64,000 nucleotides of DNA from Rhizobiaceae bacterium. GTDB taxonomy: Bacteria; Pseudomonadota; Alphaproteobacteria; Rhizobiales; Rhizobiaceae. The stretch lies in the NCBI GenBank assembly GCA_017643025.1, contig JAEPOG010000003.1, positions 558,001 through 622,000 of the forward strand, written 5' to 3'. The position numbers and the translations under genes were made by a program. The notes under the pieces were generated by a model. It saw nothing but the letters and a program-made list of their open reading frames with translations. It was not told where the DNA came from and did not search any database. This document shows, one piece after another, positions 54,460-63,045 of the stretch; within the stretch, counting starts at the first letter, position 1, and each line of letters opens with the position of its first letter.

Positions 54460-55782
54460 ATGAGTGAACGCTGGGCCCGCACGATCCTCGCCACCTATCG
54501 GTGGTCAGGCGCCGTCGCCTACCCGTTCGTTGGCGGCTATGTCGCCTGGCGCGCGACGCGCGGCATGGAAGACAGGGGCCGCCATCGCGAGCGTTATGGA
54601 CGCAGCGCGATCGACAGGCCGGATGGACCGGTGGTGTGGGTTCACGCGGTCAACGATAGCGAAACATTGGCGGTTTGCGCCCTGATTGGCCGGATCCTGG
54701 CGCTCGGTATCAATATCGTGCTCACCACGGGCACGGTTTCCTCAGCCCGGATCGCGCGTGAGCGGCTGGGCGATCGCGTTATCCACCAATATGTGCCGCT
54801 GGACCTGAAGCCGGCGGTAGGTCGTTTTCTCGACCACTGGGCGCCCGATCTCGCGATCATCGCCGAGTCCGAGATATGGCCCATGACCATTCTGGAACTG
54901 GGTGACAGGCGTATCCCCGTCGTACTGGTCAATGGACGCATGTCGGACCGGGCCTTTGCCGGGTGGCGGCGCTGGCCCTGGCTGGCCGAAGCCCTGATGG
55001 AGAACCTGTCGATCGCCATCACCCAGTCCGAGAAGGACGCCGAGCGCTTCCGGGCGCTGGGGGCGCGGCCGGTCGCCGTATCGGGCAACCTGAAGACGGA
55101 CATCGATCCACCTCCCGTGGACGAGCTGGAATTGCGCCGCGTTATGTCCCAGATCGGCGAGCGGCCCCTCTGGTCGGCGTTGCTTACACACCCCGGGGAG
55201 GAAGCGGCGGCCGGTGAGGTTCAAAAACTGATCATGGCGCGCTTCCCCGGCGCACTCACCATCATCATGCCGCGCGACCCTTCACGCGGTGACGCGATCG
55301 AATCCGAACTGTCGGCCATGGGCCTCAACGTTGTGCGCCGCAGCCGCCGGGACAAGATCACCGGCAAGTCGCATGTGCTGTTGTGCGACCAGCCTGGCGA
55401 GTCGGGCCTGTGCCTCCGTCTTTCCGACATCGCCTTTTTTGGCGGGTCGCTGTTGGGCAAGGGCGGCGAGAACCCGATCGACGCAATTGCGCTGGGCGCC
55501 GCCGTGTTGTCGGGGCAGGACATCGACTACCATCGGGAAATCTACCAGCCGCTGATGAACAAGGGCGGGGTTCGCCTTGTCAGGGACAAGGAAATGCTGG
55601 CCGGCGCAGTCAATTATCTGCTGCGCAATGAGGAGGCACGGCGCAAGATCGCCGATGGCGGCGCGGCGGCGCTGAAGGGGATGCGCGGCGCGCTCGATTT
55701 GACGGTTCGCAGTCTCGAACCGTTCATTCACCCCCTCGTCGTCAAGGCGCGGCTGGACAGCGGTTCGAAACACCGGCGCTAA
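54460..55782 (+). CDS. waaA: WaaA-like Kdo transferase with altered motifs
   Basis: A 440-residue GT30-type protein. WaaA adds Kdo to lipid IVA at the inner membrane. The length, the N-terminal hydrophobic segment and blocks such as 'AESEIWPM' (135-142), 'VSGNLKTD' (207-214) and 'LTHPGEEA' (242-249) identify it. Several signatures differ from the family: 'HAxSVGE' reads HAVNDSE (62-68, catalytic Glu kept), 'PRHPER' reads PRDPSR (271-276), 'GDTMGE' reads CDQPGE (309-314), 'GGHNPLE' reads GGENPID (335-341) and 'GPHxxNF' reads GQDIDYH (352-358). There is no frameshift. It is at the conserved locus between DUF4170 and lpxK. It is homologous to WaaA with good certainty; whether it is active is open. 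Confidence 0.85.
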   Translation: MSERWARTILATYRWSGAVAYPFVGGYVAWRATRGMEDRGRHRERYGRSAIDRPDGPVVWVHAVNDSETLAVCALIGRILALGINIVLTTGTVSSARIARERLGDRVIHQYVPLDLKPAVGRFLDHWAPDLAIIAESEIWPMTILELGDRRIPVVLVNGRMSDRAFAGWRRWPWLAEALMENLSIAITQSEKDAERFRALGARPVAVSGNLKTDIDPPPVDELELRRVMSQIGERPLWSALLTHPGEEAAAGEVQKLIMARFPGALTIIMPRDPSRGDAIESELSAMGLNVVRRSRRDKITGKSHVLLCDQPGESGLCLRLSDIAFFGGSLLGKGGENPIDAIALGAAVLSGQDIDYHREIYQPLMNKGGVRLVRDKEMLAGAVNYLLRNEEARRKIADGGAAALKGMRGALDLTVRSLEPFIHPLVVKARLDSGSKHRR

Positions 55783-55835
55783 ACGCTACGCAAGAGGGCG
55801 GCGGCGCAGCGGCAGGAGGCGGGGGACTCTAAAGT

Positions 55836-56864
55836 ATGGGAGCGAGCGAGACACCACCATTCTGGTGGGACAAGCCGGGTTTGCGTGCGCTGGCGCTGGC
55901 GCCGGCCGCAGCGGCTTATGCCAGCCTCGCTCGCCGGCGCGTCGGCAACAAACCGCGAATCGCGGTTGACCTGCCGGTCCTGCTCATCGCGGACTTTGCC
56001 GTGTCCGTGCCCGGCAAGACACAGACGGCGATGGCGTTTGCCAGGGCTGCGCTGGATCTAGGCCATCGGCCTGGAATCGTCTGCGCAGCGCCTCCGGGTG
56101 CGGGCTCGACCCCGCATCTGGTCGATGTCCCGCGTGATACGCCGCGCCATGTCGGCGACGCAGCGCTCGAGATAGCGGGCTGTGCACCTGTTGCCGTCGG
56201 CACCGACAAGGCGGCGGCGGCGCGCCTGCTGGCGGCCGAAGGTTGCGATTTGCTGATACTGGTCGATGGTGGGCTTCGGCAGCCGCTGGCAGCGCACTTC
56301 ACGCTGATTGTCGTCGATGCGCGACTTGGCCTTGGCAATGAACGGGTCATGCCGGCCGGGCCGTTGCGCTGCAGCCTGACCGACCGGGTCAGGAGCGCCG
56401 ACGCCGTCCTGCGGATCGGTGACGATACCGGCGGCAACTCAGCCGTCCGGGCGGCAGCCCGCGCGGCACGGCCGGTTTACGAAGCTCGACCGGCTTTCTC
56501 GAGCGGACGCAGCCTGTCAGGCCGCCAGCTGCTGGCCTTCACGGCGATCAAGGATCCAACCGGATTTTTTGATACGGTAACGAAAGAGGGCGGGGAACTC
56601 GTCGATCGCCATGTCTTTGGCGAAGGGCACTATTTCGCTCCGGACGAACTGGCCGAACTGCTATCGGATGCCATTGCTGCCGATGCAGGGCTGGTTACCA
56701 CACGGCGCGACGCTATCCGGCTCGCCGGCGGAGAGCCACCGCCTGACGGGTTCATGGAGCGTCTCGAAATCATCGATATGGCAGTGGAGTTCGAGGTCGA
56801 CTCCACCGCGCCTGCCATCATCGCACAGACGATCGACAACTGGCGCGCCGAACGAGCCCGCTAA
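55836..56864 (+). CDS. lpxK: LpxK-like protein with most kinase motifs lost
   Basis: A 342-residue homologue of tetraacyldisaccharide 4'-kinase, which adds the 4'-phosphate of lipid A. The start 'APPFWW'-like (TPPFWW), the central 'GNERVMPAGPLR' (168-179) and the end are family-like. Signature motifs are replaced: 'VGNxTVGGxGKTP' reads IADFAVSVPGKTQ (51-63), 'SRGYGG' reads CAAPPG (83-88), 'GDEP' reads GDAA (107-110), 'DDGFQ' reads DGGLR (144-148), 'DHHxF' reads EGHYF (263-267) and 'TxKDA' reads TRRDA (289-293). The frame is intact and of normal length. It is probably not a normal LpxK; it may be a pseudoenzyme or have a new activity. Confidence 0.82.
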   Translation: MGASETPPFWWDKPGLRALALAPAAAAYASLARRRVGNKPRIAVDLPVLLIADFAVSVPGKTQTAMAFARAALDLGHRPGIVCAAPPGAGSTPHLVDVPRDTPRHVGDAALEIAGCAPVAVGTDKAAAARLLAAEGCDLLILVDGGLRQPLAAHFTLIVVDARLGLGNERVMPAGPLRCSLTDRVRSADAVLRIGDDTGGNSAVRAAARAARPVYEARPAFSSGRSLSGRQLLAFTAIKDPTGFFDTVTKEGGELVDRHVFGEGHYFAPDELAELLSDAIAADAGLVTTRRDAIRLAGGEPPPDGFMERLEIIDMAVEFEVDSTAPAIIAQTIDNWRAERAR

Positions 56865-56925
56865 CCTTCGTTCCGTTTAGCGCGCCGATGCGCTATGTTT
56901 TCGGCGAGGCTTGGAGGGGGCAGAC

Positions 56926-57381
56926 ATGAGCGAACAAGGGACAATTGCCGGCGCAGGCCGCGCTCCGCTGCATCTCTGGATCGTCGGCGTCCTGTCGCTT
57001 CTGTGGAACGCGATGGGTGCTTTCGACTACCTCATGACCCAGTCGCGTTCCGAGTGGTACATGAGCCAGTTCTCGCCGGAGCAGCTCGACTACTTCTATT
57101 CGTTTCCCTTGTGGGCAGACGCCGCGTGGGCGCTTGGTGTGTGGGGCGCGTTCTTCGGCTCGCTAGCCTTGCTGCTGCGGCGCTCCTGGGCAGTATGGCT
57201 GTTCGGTGTCTCGATTGCCGGCCTTGTCCTCACATCGATCTACAATTTCGTGCTGACAAACGGCGCGGAGTTGATGGGCGAGGGCGCTGAAGTCTGGGTG
57301 CTAACCTTGTTGATCTGGGGGATCACGCTGGCGCTGTTCTTCTATGCGCGGTGGCTGACCGCGCAGGGCGTATTACGCTAG
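56926..57381 (+). CDS. Conserved membrane protein, unknown function
   Basis: A 151-residue protein with four predicted helices (about 16-38, 66-90, 96-118, 126-146). The segment after helix 1, 'LLWNAMGAFDYLMTQSRSEWYM', and 'FSPEQLDYFYSFPLWADAAWALGVWG' are recognisable from uncharacterised proteins of alpha- and gammaproteobacteria. The ATG at 56926 follows GGAGGGGG. It is convergent with the DUF2093 gene and overlaps it by 4 bases. Confidence 0.72.
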   Translation: MSEQGTIAGAGRAPLHLWIVGVLSLLWNAMGAFDYLMTQSRSEWYMSQFSPEQLDYFYSFPLWADAAWALGVWGAFFGSLALLLRRSWAVWLFGVSIAGLVLTSIYNFVLTNGAELMGEGAEVWVLTLLIWGITLALFFYARWLTAQGVLR

Positions 57382-57611
57382 CGGCGCGAACGCAGAGCCG
57401 GGTCGTGTTCCATCTCGGCGCTGAGCGACGCCTCGGCGTTCACATAAGCCTCCTGGCGCGCGACACTCCAGTACTTTAGCTCATCGAGGGGGATGGATTC
57501 GCCGGTCACCGCGCAGCGGACGAATGCGCCCGGGGCGACGACCTGGAAGTCCCCGTCCAGGTAACGAAGGCGCGCCTCGCGCGAACCCGGTCCTTCAAAG
57601 CGATTCATCAT
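57378..57611 (-). CDS. DUF2093 protein
   Basis: A 77-residue protein starting MMNRFEGPGSREARLRYLD. It has the DUF2093 pattern: 'FQVVAPGAFVRCAVTGESIPLDELKYWSVARQEAY'. The Cys and the 'TGxxIPLDELKYWS' block are typical. The function is unknown; it is a regular neighbour of mutL in Rhizobiales. It lies 59 bases downstream of mutL on the same strand. Confidence 0.85.
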   Translation of the reverse strand: MMNRFEGPGSREARLRYLDGDFQVVAPGAFVRCAVTGESIPLDELKYWSVARQEAYVNAEASLSAEMEHDPALRSRR

Positions 57612-57670
57612 GCATCCGTTCCCGGCGCTGTTCGGCAGCCTAACCGCCACAGAACAGGCGGAGCGTCAAG

Positions 57671-59440
57671 CTAGCGGCGTCCGAACAGCCGTTCGATATC
57701 GGTGAGCTTGAGCTCGATATAGGTCGGCCTGCCGTGATTGCACGTGCCTGAGCCCGGCGTTGCCTCCATCTCGCGCAGCAGCGCGTTCATCTCGTCGGGC
57801 CGCAGCCGACGCCCCGAACGCACCGAGCCATGGCAGGCCATTGTGGCGGCGACCTTGTTGAGCCGCGCGCGCAGCGTATCCGCCGTGTCGTTCTCCGCCA
57901 GCTCGTCGGCAAGATCGCGGACGAGGCCGTGAATGTCGGTTTCGCCAAGCATCGCCGGCGTCTCGCGTACTGCCACCGCGCTGGGACCGAAGCGTTCCAG
58001 CCCCAGTCCAAGGCGCGCCAGCAGCGGCGCCTGCGCAGCCAGCCTGTCGGCATCTTCCTCCGGCAGATCGATGACTTCCGGCAGGAGCAGCATCTGGGAT
58101 GCGACCGGGCGTTCGTCGAGACCGCGCTTCAGCGCCTCGTAGACCAGCCGTTCATGCGCGGCGTGCTGGTCGACGATCACCAGCGAATCCGCGGTCTGGG
58201 CGACGATGTAGTTTTCGTGGATCTGCGCCCGCGCAGCGCCGAGCGGCGCGTCCGCCGAAACTGTATCGCCTGAATCGCCTTCAGCTTGCCGTGCACTGAC
58301 CGTCGGGCCAGCATCGAAGAGCGCCTGTTCCTGTTCGGCGAAGCCGCTGCCGAGCGGACGATGGAAATCGTGCGGCGTGACGGGTGCCGGCGCACGCTCG
58401 CCGCGAAACGCCTCCAGCATGGACGCGGACGCCGATGTGGACGCCCGTATGCCCGCCCCGGCGAGCGTCTGCCTGATCGCGCCGACGATCAGTCCGCGCA
58501 CCAGCCCGGCGTCGCGGAAGCGCACATCGGCCTTTGCCGGATGGACGTTGACGTCGACATCGGCAGGGTCGAGCCACAGGAACAGCGTCGTCACCGCGTG
58601 CCGGTCGCGCGGTAGAACGTCGGCGAATGCGCCGCGTATCGCGCCGGCGATCAGCTTGTCGCGAACCGGGCGGCCGTTGACGAAGGCATATTGCTGCTGC
58701 GCGGTTGCGCGGGACCATGAAGGGATCGAGATGTGTCCCGTGAGCCGCACACCTTCGCGCTCGGCATCGACGGCGAGCGAATTCTCGCCGAATTCGCTGC
58801 CGAGTATCTGCGCGATTCGCGCCGGGCGGTCATTTTGGTCGCCCGCCGGCGGCAGCTCCAGTGTCGAGCGGTCGCTGCCCGACAGGGTGAAACGCACCTG
58901 CGGGAACGCCATTGCTATGCGCTTCACCACGTCGGCGATGGCAGCGGCCTCTGCGCGGGGGCCCTTCATGAATTTCAGACGCGCTGGCGTGGCGAAGAAG
59001 AGGTCTCGCACCTCCACTGTCGTGCCGCGGTTGGCCGCGGCTGGTCTGACGGTGGATGTGACGCCGCCTTCGACGCTGATCTCGGCGCCATTGTCGGCGT
59101 CGGCCGTGCGGCTGCGGATCGTCAGGCGCGCCACGGAGCCGATCGACGGCAGCGCTTCGCCGCGGAAGCCGAGAGTGCGGATGTCGTGGATATCCCCACC
59201 GAGTTTCGATGTGCAATGCCGTCCGACCGCCAGCGGCAATTCTTCCGGCGCTATGCCAGCCCCGTCATCGATGACGCGGATGAGCCCGAGCCCGCCGCCT
59301 GCGGTTGCGATCTCGATGCGGCTTGCACCGGCATCGAGCGCGTTCTCGACCAGTTCCTTGACGACGCTCGCAGGCCGCTCGACCACCTCGCCGGCGGCGA
59401 TCTGGTTGATCATCGTGTCGGGAAGCTGGCGTATCGGCAT
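57671..59440 (-). CDS. mutL: DNA mismatch repair protein MutL
   Basis: A 589-residue GHKL ATPase. N-terminal motifs: '[27 protein letters not shown]' (12-38), 'IDDGAGI', '[27 protein letters not shown]' (75-100) and '[21 protein letters not shown]' near 135. The C-terminal dimerisation domain has '[12 protein letters not shown]' near 420 and '[12 protein letters not shown]', ending '[11 protein letters not shown]'. There is no DQHAxxExxE endonuclease motif in full form: '[12 protein letters not shown]' resembles it, and with the later 'ACHGS' and 'CNHGRPT' blocks this suggests an endonuclease-type MutL. An ATG four codons upstream is an alternative start. Confidence 0.96.
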   Translation of the reverse strand: MPIRQLPDTMINQIAAGEVVERPASVVKELVENALDAGASRIEIATAGGGLGLIRVIDDGAGIAPEELPLAVGRHCTSKLGGDIHDIRTLGFRGEALPSIGSVARLTIRSRTADADNGAEISVEGGVTSTVRPAAANRGTTVEVRDLFFATPARLKFMKGPRAEAAAIADVVKRIAMAFPQVRFTLSGSDRSTLELPPAGDQNDRPARIAQILGSEFGENSLAVDAEREGVRLTGHISIPSWSRATAQQQYAFVNGRPVRDKLIAGAIRGAFADVLPRDRHAVTTLFLWLDPADVDVNVHPAKADVRFRDAGLVRGLIVGAIRQTLAGAGIRASTSASASMLEAFRGERAPAPVTPHDFHRPLGSGFAEQEQALFDAGPTVSARQAEGDSGDTVSADAPLGAARAQIHENYIVAQTADSLVIVDQHAAHERLVYEALKRGLDERPVASQMLLLPEVIDLPEEDADRLAAQAPLLARLGLGLERFGPSAVAVRETPAMLGETDIHGLVRDLADELAENDTADTLRARLNKVAATMACHGSVRSGRRLRPDEMNALLREMEATPGSGTCNHGRPTYIELKLTDIERLFGRR

Positions 59441-59518
59441 GATGCCGACCATAGGCGGATTCGAGCCGAGGGCGAAGCAGCGATCCCCACCGGTACACGG
59501 CTTTGTGGGTGGTGGGCC

Positions 59519-61582
59519 TTACCCGGCCTTCAGGCCTGCCGTAGCCGCCGCCTGGCCGCCGTTGCGCTGCTCGATCCACTGCCGCGCCTTCTGGTCCGGC
59601 ATGGGGAAGGCGACGGAATAGCCCTGCACCTGGTCGCAGCCCAGCGCCATCAGCGCGTCTAGTTCCGCCGTCGTCTCCGCGCCCTCGGCGATGAGCGAGA
59701 TGCCGAGCCCGCGCGCCAACTCCGTGATGGCACGCACGATCATGGTATTGTCCATGTTGAGGTCGATGCTCTGGACGAAGCGCCGGTCGATCTTCAGCCG
59801 GTCGATCTCGTTCGGATTGACGTGGCTGAGCGATGCGTAACCGGTGCCGAAATCGTCGAGTTCGAGATGCACGCCGGCCGCCCGGATCGCCCGAAGCTTG
59901 GGTGCGATCCCGGTCTTCTCATCGTCGAGGATGACCGATTCCACGATTTCGAGCGAAAGTTTCTCCGGCGGCAGTCCGGCCTCTTCAAGTGTCCCGAACA
60001 GGAAGTCGTAGAAGTCGGCCTCGCGTAGCTCCGTACCCGACACATTGATCGCCAGCCGGCCGAACTCGAACCCGGACCGGTGCCATGCGGCTGCTTCGCC
60101 GATCGCCTTCTCGAAGACGATCCTGCCGATATCGACCATCAGGCCCGCCTTCTCGGCGACGGGAATGAACTCGCCGGGAGGAATAGGGCCGCGCTCGGCA
60201 TGCTGCCAGCGGACCAGAGCCTCAACCCCGGTGATGCCGCCGGTGGTAAGCGAGATTTGCGGCTGGAAGTGGACCGAGAATTCACGCCGGGCGATAGCGC
60301 CGGCCAGGTCCCGCTCGAGACGCTTGCGGTGGTCCAGTTCTGCCCGCAACTCCTCGGAGAAGAAGGAGCACGAGCCGCCGCCGGATTTCTTGGCCGCATA
60401 GAGCGCAAGATCGGCGTGGACGAGCAGGTCGTCGGCGTTGTCGGCGTCGAGCGGGTAGACGGCGATGCCCGCGCTGGCGCCCGGGTGAATAGTGGCACCC
60501 TCGAAGTCGATCGGTTCGTTGATGCTCCTGAGGATGCGGTTTGCGACCGTGTTGATGTCCTCGGTGTCGCCGGCCGCACTCAGTACTATGACGAACTCGT
60601 CGCCGCCGAGCCGCACGCACAGATCCGAGGCGCGGCAGACACCCTTCATCCTCTCGGCGGTCTTGACCAAGACCAGATCGCCGGCGGCGTGACCGAGCGT
60701 GTCGTTGATCTGTTTGAACCGGTCGAGATCGAGCTGCAGGATCGCTATGTGTTCGTCGCGCCTTTCAGCGGACTTGATGAGGCGGTCGAACTGGTCGCGC
60801 AGGAACGCCCGGTTGTACAGGCCGGTCAGGCCGTCATGCACGGCGACATAGGCCATGGTGTTGCGCGCGTCCACGAGTTCGTTCGTTCGCCGGCTGACCA
60901 TGCCGGTCATCGGCATGAAGATCAGGATCACCACCATCACAATCACGCCGATGACGGCGTAGAACAGATACCTGTGGGTGTCCCGCAACACGCCGAGCTC
61001 CGCGAGCGATGCTTCGGAAATCGAGCGCTCCAGTGCCGTGAAGCCGCCGAGCGCGGCAGTGGCCACCGTCTCGTCGAACCGCGCCCGCTGTTGGCTGAAC
61101 GAGTATGGAGACGCTTCGCCATGCGTGAAACCTTCGTCACGCAGTGTCGATATCAACCGGTGGCCGTTTGCCGCCAATGCACCGACGAAATAGTCGAGAT
61201 GATTGGGCGCCCCGTAGAAAATCGCTTCCAGACCGTGAGTGTCTGCATCATCGGCTTGCCCGCTAATACGTGAAAGCAGCAGGTCGTGCGTCTTTTCGAA
61301 ATGCCCGACGGCATCCTCCAGAGCATGGACAAATGGCGGGCGTTCATCGGCGGGCACGCTCTCGGCGGCGTTTGCAAGGAATACGATGCGTTGCGACAGC
61401 GCCTTCTGCTGGCTGATGATCGCGAGCAGGGCATCATCGTGCTGGTGGCCCTTCAGCCTATCCTGCACGAGAAGGAACGAGACCAGGGCCATGGCCGCGA
61501 TCAACAAAACCGCACCCCAGTAGGCCGCGCGGATATTGAGCACGAGTTGATCCGGTGCGCCCGCCTTGATTTCGGGTGTCAT
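59519..61582 (-). CDS. GGDEF-EAL cyclic di-GMP signalling protein with sensor region
   Basis: A 687-residue membrane protein. A membrane helix at about 18-38 and another at about 205-230 bracket a periplasmic region that starts 'QQKALSQRIVFLANA', like the PilJ-type sensor domain. GGDEF at about 250-410 has an intact 'RLGGDEFVI' and the upstream 'DLDRFKQINDTLGH'. EAL at about 430-675 has 'GVEALVRWQH', 'INVSGTEL', 'LELDDFGTGYASLSH' and 'IAEGAET', all needed for phosphodiesterase activity. Both activities are therefore possible. An ATG twelve codons upstream is an alternative start with a weaker ribosome site. Confidence 0.92.
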   Translation of the reverse strand: MTPEIKAGAPDQLVLNIRAAYWGAVLLIAAMALVSFLLVQDRLKGHQHDDALLAIISQQKALSQRIVFLANAAESVPADERPPFVHALEDAVGHFEKTHDLLLSRISGQADDADTHGLEAIFYGAPNHLDYFVGALAANGHRLISTLRDEGFTHGEASPYSFSQQRARFDETVATAALGGFTALERSISEASLAELGVLRDTHRYLFYAVIGVIVMVVILIFMPMTGMVSRRTNELVDARNTMAYVAVHDGLTGLYNRAFLRDQFDRLIKSAERRDEHIAILQLDLDRFKQINDTLGHAAGDLVLVKTAERMKGVCRASDLCVRLGGDEFVIVLSAAGDTEDINTVANRILRSINEPIDFEGATIHPGASAGIAVYPLDADNADDLLVHADLALYAAKKSGGGSCSFFSEELRAELDHRKRLERDLAGAIARREFSVHFQPQISLTTGGITGVEALVRWQHAERGPIPPGEFIPVAEKAGLMVDIGRIVFEKAIGEAAAWHRSGFEFGRLAINVSGTELREADFYDFLFGTLEEAGLPPEKLSLEIVESVILDDEKTGIAPKLRAIRAAGVHLELDDFGTGYASLSHVNPNEIDRLKIDRRFVQSIDLNMDNTMIVRAITELARGLGISLIAEGAETTAELDALMALGCDQVQGYSVAFPMPDQKARQWIEQRNGGQAAATAGLKAG

Positions 61583-61833
61583 GGTGAAGCCCCAGCCGAG
61601 AAGTATCAGTCGGCGCATCCACGCGCGGCAATGGTTAACGTGATCGCAATCTTTCGGCCGAAATCGCCTTTGTCCTTTTCAATCGATACAGGTGGTTACC
61701 GCGGTCTTGCGCGAATGCGTGGTATCGGACATGTGTGTGCCGCTCCCGCACAGCAGGCGACGACGACGCGCTTTCGGCGAGGGCCAATTGTTTCTAGAAT
61801 GGCGTCGGTTGGTTAGAGAAACGGAGCGGGACG

Positions 61834-63042
61834 ATGAACGTCGAGACGAGGATATCGGGAGCGATGGCTGGCTTCGTCTGGGACGACCCGTTCCTGCTCG
61901 AGGATCAGCTGTCGGAGGACGAGCGGCTGATGCGCGACGCCGCGGCGCAGTTTGCCGCCGACAAGCTGATGCCGCGGGTGGAGAAGGCCTATCTGGAAGA
62001 GACATCCGACCCGACGATCTTTTCGGAGATGGGCGAGGCCGGATTGCTCGGCATCACGGTGCCCGAAGAATATGGCGGGCTGGGCTCGACCTATGTGACT
62101 TACGGTCTCGTCGCGCGCGAGATCGAACGCGTCGACAGCGGCTATCGCTCGATGATGTCGGTCCAGTCATCGCTGGTCATGTATCCCATCCATGCCTACG
62201 GCTCTGAGGAGCAGAAGAAGAAGTATCTGCCGAAACTGGCCTCGGGCGAATGGATCGGCTGTTTCGGGCTGACCGAACCCGACGCCGGCTCCGATCCGGG
62301 CGGCATGAAGACCAGAGCCGAGAAGATCGATGGCGGCTACCGGCTCAACGGTTCGAAGATGTGGATATCGAACGCGCCGCTGGCCGACGTGTTCGTGGTG
62401 TGGGCGAAGTCCACCGCGCATGACAACCAGATCAGGGGTTTCGTGCTCGAGAAGGGCATGAAGGGCCTGTCGGCACCGAAGATTGGCGGCAAGCTGTCGT
62501 TGCGCGCCTCCGTCACCGGCGAGGTGGTGATGGAAAATGTCGAGGTCGGCGAGGATGCGCTGCTGCCGAACGTTTCTGGCCTCAAGGGCCCGTTCGGCTG
62601 CCTCAACCGCGCCCGCTACGGCATCTCCTGGGGCGCCATGGGCGCAGCCGAGGATTGCTGGCACAGGGCGCGGCAATACGGGCTCGACCGCAAGCAGTTC
62701 GGCAAGCCGCTTGCCGGCACCCAGCTCTACCAGAAGAAGCTCGCCGACATGCAGACCGAGATCGCGCTGGGCCTCCAGGGTTCATTGCGCGTTGGCCGCT
62801 TGATGGACGAAGGCCGGATGGCGCCGGAGATGATCTCGATCGTCAAGCGCAACAATTGCGGCAAGGCGCTCGATATCGCCCGCCAGGCCCGCGACATGCA
62901 TGGCGGCAACGGCATCCAGATCGAGTTCCACGTCATGCGCCACGCGCAGAACCTGGAGACCGTCAACACCTATGAGGGCACACACGACGTGCACGCGCTC
63001 ATCCTCGGCCGCGCACAGACGGGCATTCAGGCGTTTTTCTAG
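61834..63042 (+). CDS. gcdH: Glutaryl-CoA dehydrogenase (acyl-CoA dehydrogenase family)
   Basis: A 402-residue flavoenzyme. It has '[20 protein letters not shown]' near residue 148 (FAD and substrate site), '[18 protein letters not shown]' near 180, '[19 protein letters not shown]' near 285 and '[16 protein letters not shown]' near 378, whose Glu is the catalytic base. The pattern '[19 protein letters not shown]' is characteristic of GcdH. It decarboxylates glutaryl-CoA to crotonyl-CoA in lysine and tryptophan breakdown. GGAGCGGG precedes the start. It is 3 bases from the convergent oxygenase. Confidence 0.93.
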   Translation: MNVETRISGAMAGFVWDDPFLLEDQLSEDERLMRDAAAQFAADKLMPRVEKAYLEETSDPTIFSEMGEAGLLGITVPEEYGGLGSTYVTYGLVAREIERVDSGYRSMMSVQSSLVMYPIHAYGSEEQKKKYLPKLASGEWIGCFGLTEPDAGSDPGGMKTRAEKIDGGYRLNGSKMWISNAPLADVFVVWAKSTAHDNQIRGFVLEKGMKGLSAPKIGGKLSLRASVTGEVVMENVEVGEDALLPNVSGLKGPFGCLNRARYGISWGAMGAAEDCWHRARQYGLDRKQFGKPLAGTQLYQKKLADMQTEIALGLQGSLRVGRLMDEGRMAPEMISIVKRNNCGKALDIARQARDMHGGNGIQIEFHVMRHAQNLETVNTYEGTHDVHALILGRAQTGIQAFF

Positions 63043-63045
63043 AGC

